DNA of 64,000 bases from Hybos culiciformis. Lineage: Eukaryota; Arthropoda; Insecta; Diptera; Hybotidae. Shown piece after piece: positions 54,101 to 64,000 of this stretch. The first letter of the stretch is position 1, and every line of letters begins with the position of its first letter. The notes under the pieces are model-generated. The model saw only the letters and a program-made list of their open reading frames with translations, searched no databases and was not told the origin of the DNA. The DNA lies in assembly GCA_964007475.1 (NCBI GenBank), contig OZ023275.1, forward strand, positions 38,869,381-38,933,380, in the 5' to 3' direction. The translations under genes and the position numbers were made by a program.

Positions 54101-56091
54101 TCGTCCTGTTCGAATGTTTTTTTTATTACAAAAATTGTTGATCATAATGCGTGTAATAAAACAAGCTTCTAAGACGACAACTTAAATACCCCCGGCAGCA
54201 TTCAAGATGATTGAATAAAATTAGTAAAATTTTAAATTTGAACTTTTTCTACATAGTATGTTGATTAATACATAATATATATATTTACTATGTTTACCAT
54301 GTTATTCTCAGTTGAAATAATCATACTTATTTTTTTCACAAACATTTCGTACATAAATGTACACGTTAATTTTTTTTTCTTTCGAAATATTAATTCCCCA
54401 ATGAAGATTTTCATTTATATTGTATAACTTTCGAAAATTACGTTCATTAAAGAAAATTTATTCTGTGAAGTTGATGTGGATATTTTAAATAGAATCCGTG
54501 TTTAAGAAATCGTTTTGCGTATTAAGAATTGTTTAGAATAACATTTCTTTGCAATAATTTTTGCACTTCAAAATAAAATAAAGATAATATTTCATGCTCA
54601 CACAATATAATTATGGGAATTCAAGGAAAACATGTGAAAATAATTTACATTTTAAATATTTATTAATTTAACAACAGTGAGATATAAAGTTTAAAAAATA
54701 TTAAGAGTAAAACTATTGGACGAAGGTTAGAAGTGTTATTAAATTGGTCTAATTAAATATAAAGAATTTTCTTTTTTAGATCATTGAAAACGAAGAATTT
54801 TCTGATTTAAGAAATTAAGCAAAGTATTTTTTTTTTTAACTTTTAAACATTTCAGTGAATGATATCTAATTGTGTTATATTGTGAGCAGTTTTCCTGATA
54901 ACTTTAGGGAACCGTTTTATTAATAAAGCACAATTTTAATAAATTTTAAGTTTTCTTTATTTAATTCAGTTTTCCAATTATAATTTTTTTCCAGACTGTA
55001 ACTTTTAAATTCTTTTTTTTCCGACTTTCTTAATTTTTATTTCACAAGTACTTTAACAAATTTCTTAAAATTCTAATTTTCAAGTTTTTAAATCTCAAAA
55101 TATCTTTTTAATCCTTTACTCCAGTTCTCAATATCTTAGACAACTTTTATTATTTTTAATTATTTTTTTAATCTTCAACAATAAAATCAATAATCATTTT
55201 CTCTATTATTTCAAAAATTTTAAACTTCTTTTTCTTCCGATTTTTTCAAACTCATTTTTCTTACACGTTTCTACCAGTTCTTTTAACCAAAAAAAAACTA
55301 ACACCCACCTCCTTTTTTTCTTGCCCCTTACAACCCACAAACCTACAACTTACAAACTTACAGCTTACATTTATCACTATTTCTGTAGCCTACTCTACTA
55401 CCCTTCTACCAAAAGGCCTACAATATGTATAATGCATTGAACTTAATAATATAAATATATATAAATTAAAGATTAAAATCAAAACTTACTGATAAGAGCC
55501 ATGAGTGTTGACACAACTTCCTCCATGTCTACACGGATTAGTACGACATTCTTCGATATCTTCAGAACATGTTAATCCTTGAAATCCTTTTGGACAATGA
55601 CATTTAAAATTACCACCCGGCAAAGAGGTACATGTACCACCATTGCGACATGGTGATGATGCACACAAATTCGCTTTTTCACAATGCTTGCCTGTGGGAA
55701 CATACAAAATTGTATCATCTTTTTATTCAAAACAACAATAAAAGCATTGAAAATTATGAATTTTTTTTTTTCAACACTATTATAAATAATAAGTGTTTAA
55801 AACTTATAATAATACATACCCGTATATCCAATTGAACAGGAACAAGTGTAATCTTGAAGTGTTTTCAAATTACATGTACCACTATTTTGACATGGTGATG
55901 AATCACAAGCATTTTTTACTGGTATCTCACATAAAGATTCAGTAAAACCAATTGGACACTGACAAGAAAATCTAGGTAATCCATCACGAAAAATTACGTT
56001 GCATGTTCCACCGTTTTGACATCGTGGACCTGGTCCGGTATTGCAAGGATTTGAGTATTGACAAAAATCTCCAACATATCTTGATGTGCAA
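28956..56091 (-). CDS. N: Notch receptor, 5'-partial, nine exons
   Basis: Exons on the - strand, 5' to 3': 56091-55820, 55691-55490, 52690-52557, 37280-37118, 36760-33180, 33065-30823, 30762-30534, 30475-29630, 29284-28956. All introns are GT-AG and all phases agree, giving about 2665 residues and a stop; Drosophila Notch has about 2700. Domains in order: the end of EGF1, EGF2-36, three LNR modules, the heterodimerization region, one transmembrane segment, a RAM region with WFP, seven ankyrin repeats, a basic nuclear-localisation stretch, PPSY, a Gln/His-rich opa segment, and a PEST-like tail with the conserved end [13 protein letters not shown]. Notch binds Delta and Serrate on neighbouring cells; its released intracellular domain activates Su(H) targets. 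The signal peptide and most of EGF1 lie beyond 64000. Confidence 0.98.
29285..29629 (-). other. N: Notch intron before the last exon (345 bp)
   Basis: A GT-AG intron splitting the CGSPDSFH motif. Non-coding. Confidence 0.9.
29630..30475 (-). CDS. N: Notch exon: [10 protein letters not shown] block and opa Gln/His-rich repeat
   Basis: Opens with the conserved [21 protein letters not shown] Gln/His-rich domain follows, the opa repeat. It contains mixed QQH runs, about ten copies of a THQQP pentapeptide (29850-30025) and an uninterrupted run of over 20 Gln (about 29770-29850). After it comes the acidic patch [14 protein letters not shown], then DLCGSPG. Donor CCAG|GTAATC. Confidence 0.96.
29850..30025 (-). 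repeat. N: 15-bp coding minisatellite (THQQP repeats) in Notch opa region
   Basis: About ten head-to-tail copies of a 15-base unit, read on the - strand as ACTCATCAACAACCG with small changes, encode [10 protein letters not shown] or THQQT pentapeptides. The copies are very alike at the DNA level, including synonymous positions. Confidence 0.9.
30534..30762 (-). CDS. N: Notch exon: intracellular linker, [10 protein letters not shown] region
   Basis: Encodes [20 protein letters not shown] through [20 protein letters not shown] and ALSPQAYIG, closely matching the block after the PPSYED motif in Drosophila Notch. The donor is weak (ATAG|GTTTGT). The introns on either side are only 60 and 58 bases. 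Confidence 0.95.
30823..33065 (-). CDS. N: Notch exon: LNR-B/C, heterodimerization region, transmembrane, RAM, ankyrin
   Basis: Starts [11 protein letters not shown] (LNR-B), then LNR-C ([19 protein letters not shown]). The transmembrane segment begins [13 protein letters not shown] and has Gly-Val at the expected gamma-secretase site ([11 protein letters not shown], near 32392). RAM follows with VTWFPEGF. Seven ankyrin repeats run from about [11 protein letters not shown] to [12 protein letters not shown]. Downstream are basic KAKKQK and LKRKNSKKP stretches and PPSYEDCIK, a PPxY site of the sort bound by Nedd4-family ligases. I see no R-x-x-R furin motif between LNR-C and the membrane. Donor AAA|GTGAGT. 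Confidence 0.98.
33180..36760 (-). CDS. N: Notch large exon: EGF8 to EGF36 and first LNR
   Basis: One open exon of 3581 bases carries EGF8 through EGF36, LNR-A and the start of LNR-B. EGF11-12 ([17 protein letters not shown] and [17 protein letters not shown]), the core Delta/Serrate binding pair, are nearly identical to Drosophila as I recall it. EGF24 ([12 protein letters not shown]) and EGF29 with its longer spacing ([18 protein letters not shown]) are as expected. EGF33 has the atypical [19 protein letters not shown] is [20 protein letters not shown]. The acceptor is TTTTTTTCCAG and the donor is ATA|GTAAGT. Confidence 0.98.
36761..37117 (-). other. N: Notch intron within EGF8 (357 bp)
   Basis: A GT-AG intron between DECSL and RPSVCQNG. 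Nothing else seen. Confidence 0.9.
37118..37280 (-). CDS. N: Notch exon: end of EGF6, EGF7, start of EGF8
   Basis: Acceptor ATATTTTCAG and donor TTGAG|GTAAGA. Encodes [20 protein letters not shown] through [10 protein letters not shown] split AG/A codon joins the next exon (RPSVCQNG). Confidence 0.97.
38221..38254. repeat. 17-bp tandem repeat, two copies
   Basis: CTTGATCTTATTGTTCG is followed directly by CTTGATCTTATTGTCCG, one base different, inside a local G+C-richer patch. Confidence 0.85.
39163..39190. repeat. (AT)n microsatellite
   Basis: About fourteen uninterrupted AT units. Confidence 0.95.
44085..44093 (-). promoter_or_regulatory. Consensus Su(H)-type site in Notch intron
   Basis: On the - strand this reads CGTGGGAAA, a full match to the Su(H)/CSL consensus YGTGRGAAM. 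It sits in a short G+C-richer island in the 15.3 kb intron. A single short motif, so function is a guess. Confidence 0.3.
50514..50537. repeat. (ATT)n microsatellite
   Basis: Eight ATT units. Confidence 0.95.
52557..52690 (-). CDS. N: Notch exon: end of EGF5 and most of EGF6
   Basis: Acceptor TTTTTTCAG and donor CCTG|GTAAGT. Encodes [20 protein letters not shown] and continues to YECKCPPG. This matches the EGF5-EGF6 part of insect Notch. It sits between a 2.8 kb intron and the 15.3 kb intron. Confidence 0.96.
52691..55489 (-). other. N: Notch intron within EGF5 (2.8 kb)
   Basis: A GT-AG intron. Its first 500 bases or so on the transcript strand (about 55380-54961) are almost free of C, a strong local base skew. 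No nested gene is seen. Confidence 0.85.
55490..55691 (-). CDS. N: Notch exon: EGF4 and most of EGF5
   Basis: Acceptor TTCCCACAG and donor TATCA|GTAAGT. Encodes [19 protein letters not shown] through [19 protein letters not shown]. The last codon is split and completed by the A that opens the next exon, giving the expected YQCMC. Confidence 0.97.
55820..56091 (-). CDS. N: Notch exon: end of EGF1, EGF2, EGF3
   Basis: Acceptor CTACTTTAG and donor GG|GTATGT. It begins with the last base of a split codon, then [12 protein letters not shown], the last two cysteines of EGF1. EGF2 has a slightly longer first loop ([15 protein letters not shown]). EGF3 is [13 protein letters not shown]. The preceding exon must end in phase 2 and is not in the window. 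Confidence 0.96.
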
Positions 56092-59000
56092 CTAAAGTAG
56101 AAAAGAAAATAAAAAAAAAATATTAAAACGGATATAACATATCAAATAATCATATCTTTTATAAGATTAAAATTTTCTAAATTTTTGTTACTAATTCTAA
56201 ATTGTAGATTCTAGATTGTGTTGATTTCGATAGCTCATCATTATTTTTTAAATGTTTAATGTTAACTAAGTTTTATGGGTATCCAAATTCTTAATTGAAG
56301 ACACAATAACTATTTTTTTAAATGATAGCTCGTCGACAGGTTTATATAATCTGGAATATTATAGCCAGTCTAAATTTTTACAATGATATAATAAGTCGTC
56401 AATAAGTTTGGCTTTTAAAAATTGATAGCTGCATGACTTTTATAACGATAACATAGTATTTTTGTATAATATATATTAAATTAGACTTGGCTTTCGGACG
56501 AGAAGTAAATCTATTCAAAGTCAAATACAATAGTGTTCGAAAAAAAAAATTTTAACTTTGATATTCAAATGTCTTTTTTTTTTTCGGTATTACGTGAAGA
56601 AAATAAAGAAAATATCTAATTTTTAAATAAAATATTCCTTTATGTGCAGCTAGTTATATCGTAAATAATAATAAATATACTTATATGAACAATAAATTAG
56701 AAAAATATATAATTATATGTACTTATATACAAAATATACTTTATATGTTTATTTATCGTGTCTAAATATTGTTAACATACATTTTTTTTTTAATTTGACC
56801 ACCTTCAATATACCTACAAAATTAAAAAGAATTTCAGAAAACCCCAAAATAAAATTAATATTTTTATTTCTTTCAACAATAATTTCTTAGAAATTATTAC
56901 TTTTTGAGTCATATTCAAATATATAAAATAGCTTTTTATATGCTATTCACGTTTTATTTGCTTTATTTTAATTTTGTTTAGATCATTTTTTACTCGGTAC
57001 AAAATTTTTTTACAAGAAAGACACAATTTTATTTTCATTTAAATTTTAAGGTAATTTAATTTAAGGGTTGGAACAATCTTACAAATTTACATTTATCCAT
57101 CTTAGAAAAATAGCCAATTGTCATAATAAGAGCATTGTAATATTTATATAGTAAACCTTGACAGCGAAATATTTGCAACAATTCAGGTAACAGTTAATAA
57201 TGGTTAATTTATTCATAAATATGATATGACTGATATGACTGATATGAGTTCATATTCAAAATACTACTTCTATATTTTTAAAAATAAAAACAATTCTTTT
57301 TTAATCAAAATTTTAAACATCCTCGGTATCTAAAAATGTTAACTTCATCTCATTAACTTAATGGACTTATAAATATTAAAAAAGCGATTCATATACACAA
57401 AACATTTTTAAAATTGTTATTATTCTTTTTCAATATTTAACAAAATATTATTATCTTATTTATCTTCGAAATTTGTAATTTCCTTTTAAACATTACTTTT
57501 TTTATTATTAAATTTTTTATTTGTTTGAACAATGATTTGAATTAAAATAAAAGTCACCATAAAAAAAAAAAAAAACATTAAAAATTGTTTTGAAAAGTGA
57601 GTTTAAATTCGATAAAATGTTAAAATTGATGGTTAAAGGCAATTTATTCCAATTTAACATTCATATACAATATTATTATAATGGTTATCTGATCAAAAAT
57701 ATGAAATACATTTTACCAACTTTCATTTAAAATGAGTATTAAAATAATTATTAAATGTGAATGTATTGAGGTTTGGGAGTACGTTCACATCTATTCCGAT
57801 TTTTACATCTTGCAACGTTTAACCTCGAACAAGCAAGTTCTGTGCTTGCTAATTAACAACGAAGGTTTTCTTGCAGCTCCTGAAACTCAGGAATACTATC
57901 TTTTAAAAGCCATCAGTGTTTAAACGATAAAATTTTTAATATGTACAAAAAATAATTATTTTTTTTGTTAATTTTGATTTTTACTGAATTGTGGTTTCTG
58001 TTTACCAAAAAGAATAAAAACAAATTTCAAATAAAACTTAAATTATTATTATGTATGTTGGATTATAAAAATTTAATGGATTTACAATGTATTCAAAATT
58101 ATTAATTTATTTGGAGAAACTCTCCCTTATTCAATTAAAAAGAAAACCAAAAATGTATCTGACATTAAAAATAAATCAATATAAATGGGCGAAACTTTGT
58201 ACAAGCTCCAATTTTAATAATCCATAAAAATTATTACTGTTGTGATAAAATTTTTTACTTCTTCATACTAACAACAATTCCTTTTATATTAAATATGTAC
58301 ATATCTCTGACCACTACTACTTACTTGCATTAATTGTCAAAAGACCTCACACAACATTTATTTATTTATTCAGCTGAATATTTATTAATTTTTCATTTCT
58401 TACGGCGATGAATCATTGAAGAAAGAAATAGTTAGTGTGTTTTCTTAAAGAAATTTATGCAAAAAAAATAAAATACACCAAAAAACAAAAAAAAAAATAA
58501 ACATAAATTGTACTAATATTTTTTTAAAAACTAAAATGCACAGCACATCCGCTAGCCTTGAGTTTTAATTATACATATAGTTAAAGAAGGGTGATTTTCT
58601 TTACTAATTGATAATTAATTAAAAATATATACATTAAATTTTATTAATTAAAGTGAACAGTTCAATCAATTCCAATTAATATTCATTTATGGATTAATGA
58701 GTCTAAAATCTATATCAAAATATTCTAAATGCCAATTGCCGCATATTCAATTACATGTTCTAAAATTGATATTATTTTTTACCTCACATTTATATATTTA
58801 TTAAGTATAAAATAACGATTATAACGTTTAGAGAATTTCAAAAATTTTTCGCAACAAAACCATGTTTAATGTAAAAGGAAAAATTTGAGAAAGAATGGAA
58901 AAACTTTGTATTTCCTTCCACTGGGAAATAAAGACGACTTTAAGTTAGTTAGTACAAGCACAAAAAAAAAAACTAAAAATCTACAACTCATCGGCTACAA

Positions 59001-60008
59001 ACTTAAAAAAGATACCTACTTGCATTGAAATGGTATTATGAGTTTTTTTTGAATGGGAAATGAAATTTAACTCATTAATATAAACATCTTAAGGCAAAAG
59101 TTAAGATTTCATAAAATCGATATATTAATTAAGCTATTTTAAATCGATTACATTAAATTGCCGTACTCATAAGAAAATAATAATGAATTGATTATTTTTA
59201 GAATAATTTTAATATTGAAAAAACTATCAAATAAAAATATTGTCAATTTAAGTAGTTTTTAATTATTTAAAATTCTCAACCTTAAAAACTTTAATAATTT
59301 CAATATTATTTATGACTTTCGATTATTTATGTTTCTAGAAAATTTAGATATTTTTTTCTACACTTTGTAAAAATTAAAAATTTGAAACAAAAAAATATTA
59401 GTAATAAATTGCAATCAATAAAAAAAATTGCATAAAAAAATTAACATAATTTGAATAAATAATTTCTCATAACGTTTTCATACTGTTGTTGTTACTGGCC
59501 TGCAGACACAATTTAATAGAAGAATAAATCTAAGCTTTTTTCTTTTTTTTTAAATAATTGAGTAGACACAAAAATTATTTTATTTTTTTTTATTTTGAAT
59601 TAGATATACCCATATACCTACTACTACGTACCTTGCATAAATAAATTTATAATCTAATTAAAATCCCCTACTAGTATATTTTTAAAATATGTATATAGAA
59701 TTCAAATACTACTTGTGCCTAAAAAAAATGCATGTTTAAAACATAAATGCAATGCAAACAGTAGAGATGGATGCATTTAGATAACGTAGAATCAATTGAA
59801 AGAAGCTTTTGTGGAACTTTCTTGTTTTCTTTATTGTTGTTTTTTTCCGGGTTTTTTATTCATATTTCAGAATTTTTTTATTTAAAATTAATTAATAATT
59901 GAAATTAAAATAATTTTATCTACGTTCTACTTTAACTTAGTAGTTATTGGAGACAATAATTTCATCTTCATACTAGCTGATGATGCCCGATGTGCGCTGC
60001 ATCGCACT

Positions 60009-60255
60009 CAATGTTGCCGTTTTGTAATTTTCAAAAGGAGTACTTTTTGTATAAAAAATGAAGTACACCTAAAAAAACAACAACTACTTAATAAAGAGCT
60101 AACAAAGTTTGTTAGTTTAGAGAGCATAGTTTCTTTTAATGCATTTTTTATTGCATAAATTGAAAAAGGAGTAGGTACCTATATCAGTATGGGATAAGTA
60201 ATTTGTGTAGTACAGGGCATTGAAATACTCCGATCAGAGTACTTAGGCAACACTG
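60009..60255. mobile_element. Short hAT-like MITE with perfect 8-bp target-site duplication
   Basis: The termini CAATGTTGCC and GGCAACACTG are inverted repeats matching at 9 of 10 positions. The element is flanked on both sides by ATCGCACT (60001-60008 and 60256-60263), a perfect 8-bp duplication as made by hAT transposases. Subterminal GGAGTACTTT and AGAGTACTTA motifs also recur near the two ends. At 247 bp it is non-autonomous. Confidence 0.8.
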
Positions 60256-61298
60256 ATCGCACTTGAGAATGAAATTAAATATATTTGTTTTTATGTTTAT
60301 ATGTTTTTTTATTGAATGAACGAATATTTGAATGATTTGTATTATTTATTGTCATCCTCGTGGGTAAACACAATATTTTTGGTCTTGCCGTCTGAAGCGT
60401 ACACAAATAAGTCGGCGGATAAAAATAACCAAGAATGTCCCAATGTTGTTTATTATTAAAAATATTAAATTGTTGGAAAAAAATAAATTTAGTAGGTATA
60501 CGAAAACAGATATGAATAAATATGACAATAAAAATATTTTTAATAAGTCCTCCAGCAAGGTTTGTTTTTTAAGTTTTTTTTTCAACACAATTTTCACTTC
60601 CACTCGTTTCCAAAGTGTACTCAATTTCATAAAAGTATATTATATAAAAAGTAAACCTTTTTTTTATGAAATGTTTAATGATGTTAAAAAAATAAATTCA
60701 GTTTGCAATTATTTCCCAAAAATCTCGGTTCTTATAAATTTTATTTTCATGAGTATATATAAATTTTTTTTTTTTCATATAATATTTAGACCTTTTTTAT
60801 ATTGTTAAAAAAAAAGGTAACTAAATATCTTTAAATTTATTTTTTTTTATTTCTACAAAAACTAAAAAATAAAACTCGAAAAATATAAAAGGAAAAAGAA
60901 ACCTGATAGCTTGAATGTGTTTTTGTTTTTGCTAGTTAATATAAAAAACTAAAAAAATTTATCAGTGGAAAATAAACGTGCGCCTCTCGTACTCCTCATT
61001 TACCCTCTTTATTCTAAATGGACTCTGCTGCCTTTCCGCACAACACACTTTATGCACACACTTCCCTATATATACAATAAAATATAACTAAAATGTGTTT
61101 TAATCTCAGAATCAAAATGCATTTCATGATTTCACTTCGAATATAAAATAAACACCAAATATTTCAATTTCGAAAATTTTATAAAATGAATAAACGTTAT
61201 ATCCAAACAGAATCACAACAATTCCGAGGGAAAACAAATCAAATTTGTTATGATGTTTACGAATTTAGGGATTTAGATCTGCTGACTCATAATAATAC

Positions 61299-61567
61299 CA
61301 GGGCTATGGAGTCGGAGTCGTATATTATCACGATTTTTGGCTTACTGGGAAAAGTACGGGAAATACTCTTTTATGTTCATATTAAAATTTATGGCAATTT
61401 CGGGAAATACTATTTTTTATAATTGCTGGCGCGGGTACAGAAAGTATAGTACATTGGTATCAGACAGAGAGTCAAAGTAGTCAAAGTAGGAGTCGGAGTC
61501 GCCAAAGAAAAAAATGAGGAGTCGGAGTTGGAGTCGGTAATTTTTTTTGACCGACTCCACAGCCCTG
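61299..61567. mobile_element. Short hAT-like MITE with CAGGGCT.TGGAGTCGG termini
   Basis: The left end CAGGGCTATGGAGTCGG and the right end CCGACTCCACAGCCCTG are inverted repeats with one mismatch in 17. Flanks AATAATAC (61291-61298) and AATAGTAC (61568-61575) form an 8-bp target-site duplication with one change. The interior repeats GGAGTCGGAGT units near both ends. The element is 269 bp with no transposase. Confidence 0.85.
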
Positions 61568-62788
61568 AATAGTACTCTAACTTGTTTTTGCTCTTTCATC
61601 GAGCCTATTCTTTGCAGTTCCTGATTCGTACATACAATATCTGAGGCAGTTTCTACAACACATCTAACACTGTATACATCTATGTTTCTAATCTACAGAT
61701 ACTATTTTCAATTTAGTGAACTTCATTTCAATTTAATGAAATAGTTTTTGGAACAGAAAAGATCTCATAATAAAATTTCATACACAATTTTATTTTATCC
61801 ATAACTGTGTCTTAAGGCGAATTATATAAAAAAAAAAATAAAATAAAATCCAAAAAAGTAAAATATGCTTCAACTACATTATATTAAGATGTATAGGTGC
61901 GCCCATATAGAAAAAAACCGATTCCTGTATTGTAATTTTTTTTTTTTTTCGATATTCTCAAAGATTTTTTTTATATTTTATTCATATATTAGAAATTCAT
62001 GAATAGTAGATTTTTTAAATCCTATTCTAGCTTAAATCAAAACGATCTTGAAATTATGGAAATCTATAGGGGAAAAAAAAAATTTATTTTTATTGCAATT
62101 GAAAAAAAAAAATAAAATATAGAAGCAATATGAAAAAAAAAATAATTCAATTTTGTAATAGTGTAAGATTGAGATGCATTTTTTCCCATTTTTTTTTTTT
62201 TTTTTTTTTTGACTAGACAGATGTTTTTAGAGATTATTGTGTTTACATTTTTAAAAAATTCATAATCATCGCAAAATCTTACATTCAAAAAATTTTCAAT
62301 TTTGCAAGGTTATTAAAATTCAAAGTTAATTCGAAGCAAATAAGAATGGTATACGAGCTGTCAAAAGAGCTCTATAACTTTGAAAATGTAATAACAATGG
62401 TAATAAAAAAGTTTTTAATAATCAAACTAAAATTAAATTACTTAATGAAGACGAAACGAAAAAGAAAGTATAAAGGAAAAGAAGAAAGAATCCAACGAAA
62501 ATAGTATATCAATTTCATTATCTATTTATGTATTTCATTGAATTATATTTTCCTTATATGCATCTTATTCGGCATTCCAGTTTATAATCCATGTATTATT
62601 GGGAACTCCGGCGAAAGCGGGTAAAAGTAACTAGAAAAGGAACTTTTTTACATAAATGTAGGATGGATTTAAACTCTGATGAATGATAAATTCCAGTTCA
62701 TTTGCCTGAAAAATTCGACAAAATTGCATATTCATTTAATACAAAAAAATTTGTATTTTTCATAACTTTACAATTAACAGTAGGTATA

Positions 62789-63189
62789 TATGTAGGCAGC
62801 CCCAGGAAGAAGGGGGGTCAGGAGGGTCTTTTGACATGGGCCTCCAAACAACATTATATAAAACGATCAAAAAGTTTACTTCGCACTTTTACGTACTGCT
62901 CAGTATTATGATTTCATTCTTGTGGTTCTTAGTGAAATATTTATGATGCTTTGGGTTGAACATAAGTTGAAAATATTATATAAAAGTTTATTAAACAGTA
63001 GTTACTACTTGTTTAGTACTTAGTAGTATTTCATGTTTTCAAAACTTTAAATTGAAATTTTTTTTCTCTACATTTTTTTTCTCTAAAATTGAATTAACCT
63101 CTACAATTTAGTTTCATTAAATAGGAGGCCGGCCACTGTTGTCTGACCTGGGCCTCCAAGTGTCTCTCACAGGCCCTGTTATGTAGGCA
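62789..63189. mobile_element. Possible third transposon insertion, degraded
   Basis: An exact 10-bp direct repeat, TATGTAGGCA, at 62789-62798 and 63180-63189 brackets a segment whose two ends are G+C-rich (CCCCAGGAAGAAGGGGGG at the left, CACAGGCCCTG at the right). TGAC.TGGGCCTCCAA occurs near both ends in the same orientation. The exact termini are unclear. Confidence 0.45.
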
Positions 63190-64000
63190 CATACCTACGA
63201 AAATATTATTAAATAATAAATTTTTGACAGCTTTCTTCTATAGTTAAATAAAACAAAAATTAGGTATTAATTAATCAAATTCGAATTAATTAATTAAAAA
63301 ATATAAGCTAAGTGAATATTTTTTTAAACTGATTTAATTTTATAGCACCCCTAAAACACAAGTTATTGTTATTATTATTTATGTATTTGAGTTGTTTTTT
63401 ATTTATCTTCACTTTTATTTCAATTTAAATGCAATGAGTTTTTATTGCAGTGATTGTTTAAAAAAAAAAAATTAAAAAACAAGAAAATTGTGCATAATGG
63501 TTTTTTTTGCTTTTTTATTTTACTGTGGCAATTTATAATATTTTAAATTTAAAATTATTGGTAATAATTTTTAATTTACATTATAATATCCGTTATATTA
63601 TTATGATGGTTGTGTTGTTATTAAGAAAATAATAATAAAAAAAATTATACATATACTTATGTATCCATATATATATTATAAAAAAAAAAAGAACAAGTGT
63701 TTGATTTACGATCTATACAGATATAAATTGACATTAAAATATTTGACATTTTAAAAGCTAGATATATTTATTTGAAATTTATAAAATGCATTTATTTAAT
63801 AATAATAAAACTTTATGAACTTAAAATATATGTATGTTATGTTATATGTATATTATGTAAATGTCAGCATCTCAATCAATTTGTTTTATGTTAATGAAAA
63901 TATAGGTACCTACATATTTTTAATTGAATTATTAACTTGCTTGGAAAGTAAGTACATAGTTGTTATTTCTTTTTTTACCGTTCAAATTAAAAATTAATTC

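Larger units (their letters stand above)
56092..64000 (-). other. N: 3' part of the Notch intron within EGF1 (over 7.9 kb)
   Basis: I searched the - strand for the expected EGF1 cysteine pattern and a signal peptide exon and found neither, so the previous exon lies beyond 64000. The interval holds short transposons from 60009 onward and a G+C-richer patch with a 63-codon frame at 57732-57923. The rest is featureless A+T-rich DNA. Confidence 0.75.

Noticed and set aside
60352..60630. 92-codon - strand frame with hydrophobic stretches upstream of Notch
   Set aside because: I tested it as a Notch signal-peptide exon. It lacks the EGF1 start and a donor in the right phase, and it stops after CVYPRG.

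Overview
The window is a very A+T-rich, intron-rich segment of nuclear DNA from an insect. Two developmental genes can be built exon by exon, with all splice phases agreeing. One is an Otx-family homeobox gene (orthodenticle/ocelliless) on the + strand. The other is Notch on the - strand, with its 36-EGF layout, LNR modules, ankyrin domain and glutamine-rich opa segment matching arthropod Notch. I cannot name the species or order. There are no bacterial or viral genes, no operons and no CRISPR array.

Layout. 1-15261: non-coding DNA upstream of otd, with a near-perfect foldback element (763-1068), a tandem duplication and several hairpins. 15262-24918: otd in seven exons, 302 codons from the preferred start. 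24919-28955: a 4 kb spacer between the two 3' ends. 28956-56091: nine 3' exons of Notch, about 2665 residues from the end of EGF1 to the stop. The exon(s) for the signal peptide and most of EGF1 lie beyond 64000. 56092-64000: part of the first recognisable Notch intron, holding two short transposons with target-site duplications (60009-60255 and 61299-61567) and a possible third (62789-63189).

How the genes work. Notch is a cell-surface receptor whose intracellular domain is released by cleavage and acts with Su(H) and Mastermind in the nucleus. Otd is a K50 homeodomain transcription factor for head and eye patterning. They are tail to tail and would be transcribed toward each other. In Drosophila both are on the X but far apart, so this close linkage is the main genomic oddity.

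I found no wholly new system. The best leads are the Notch-otd linkage, a compact otd with an extra N-terminal exon, a 15-bp coding minisatellite in the opa region, paired TAATCC sites in otd intron 1, a consensus Su(H) site in the 15 kb Notch intron, and the mobile elements at both ends of the window.
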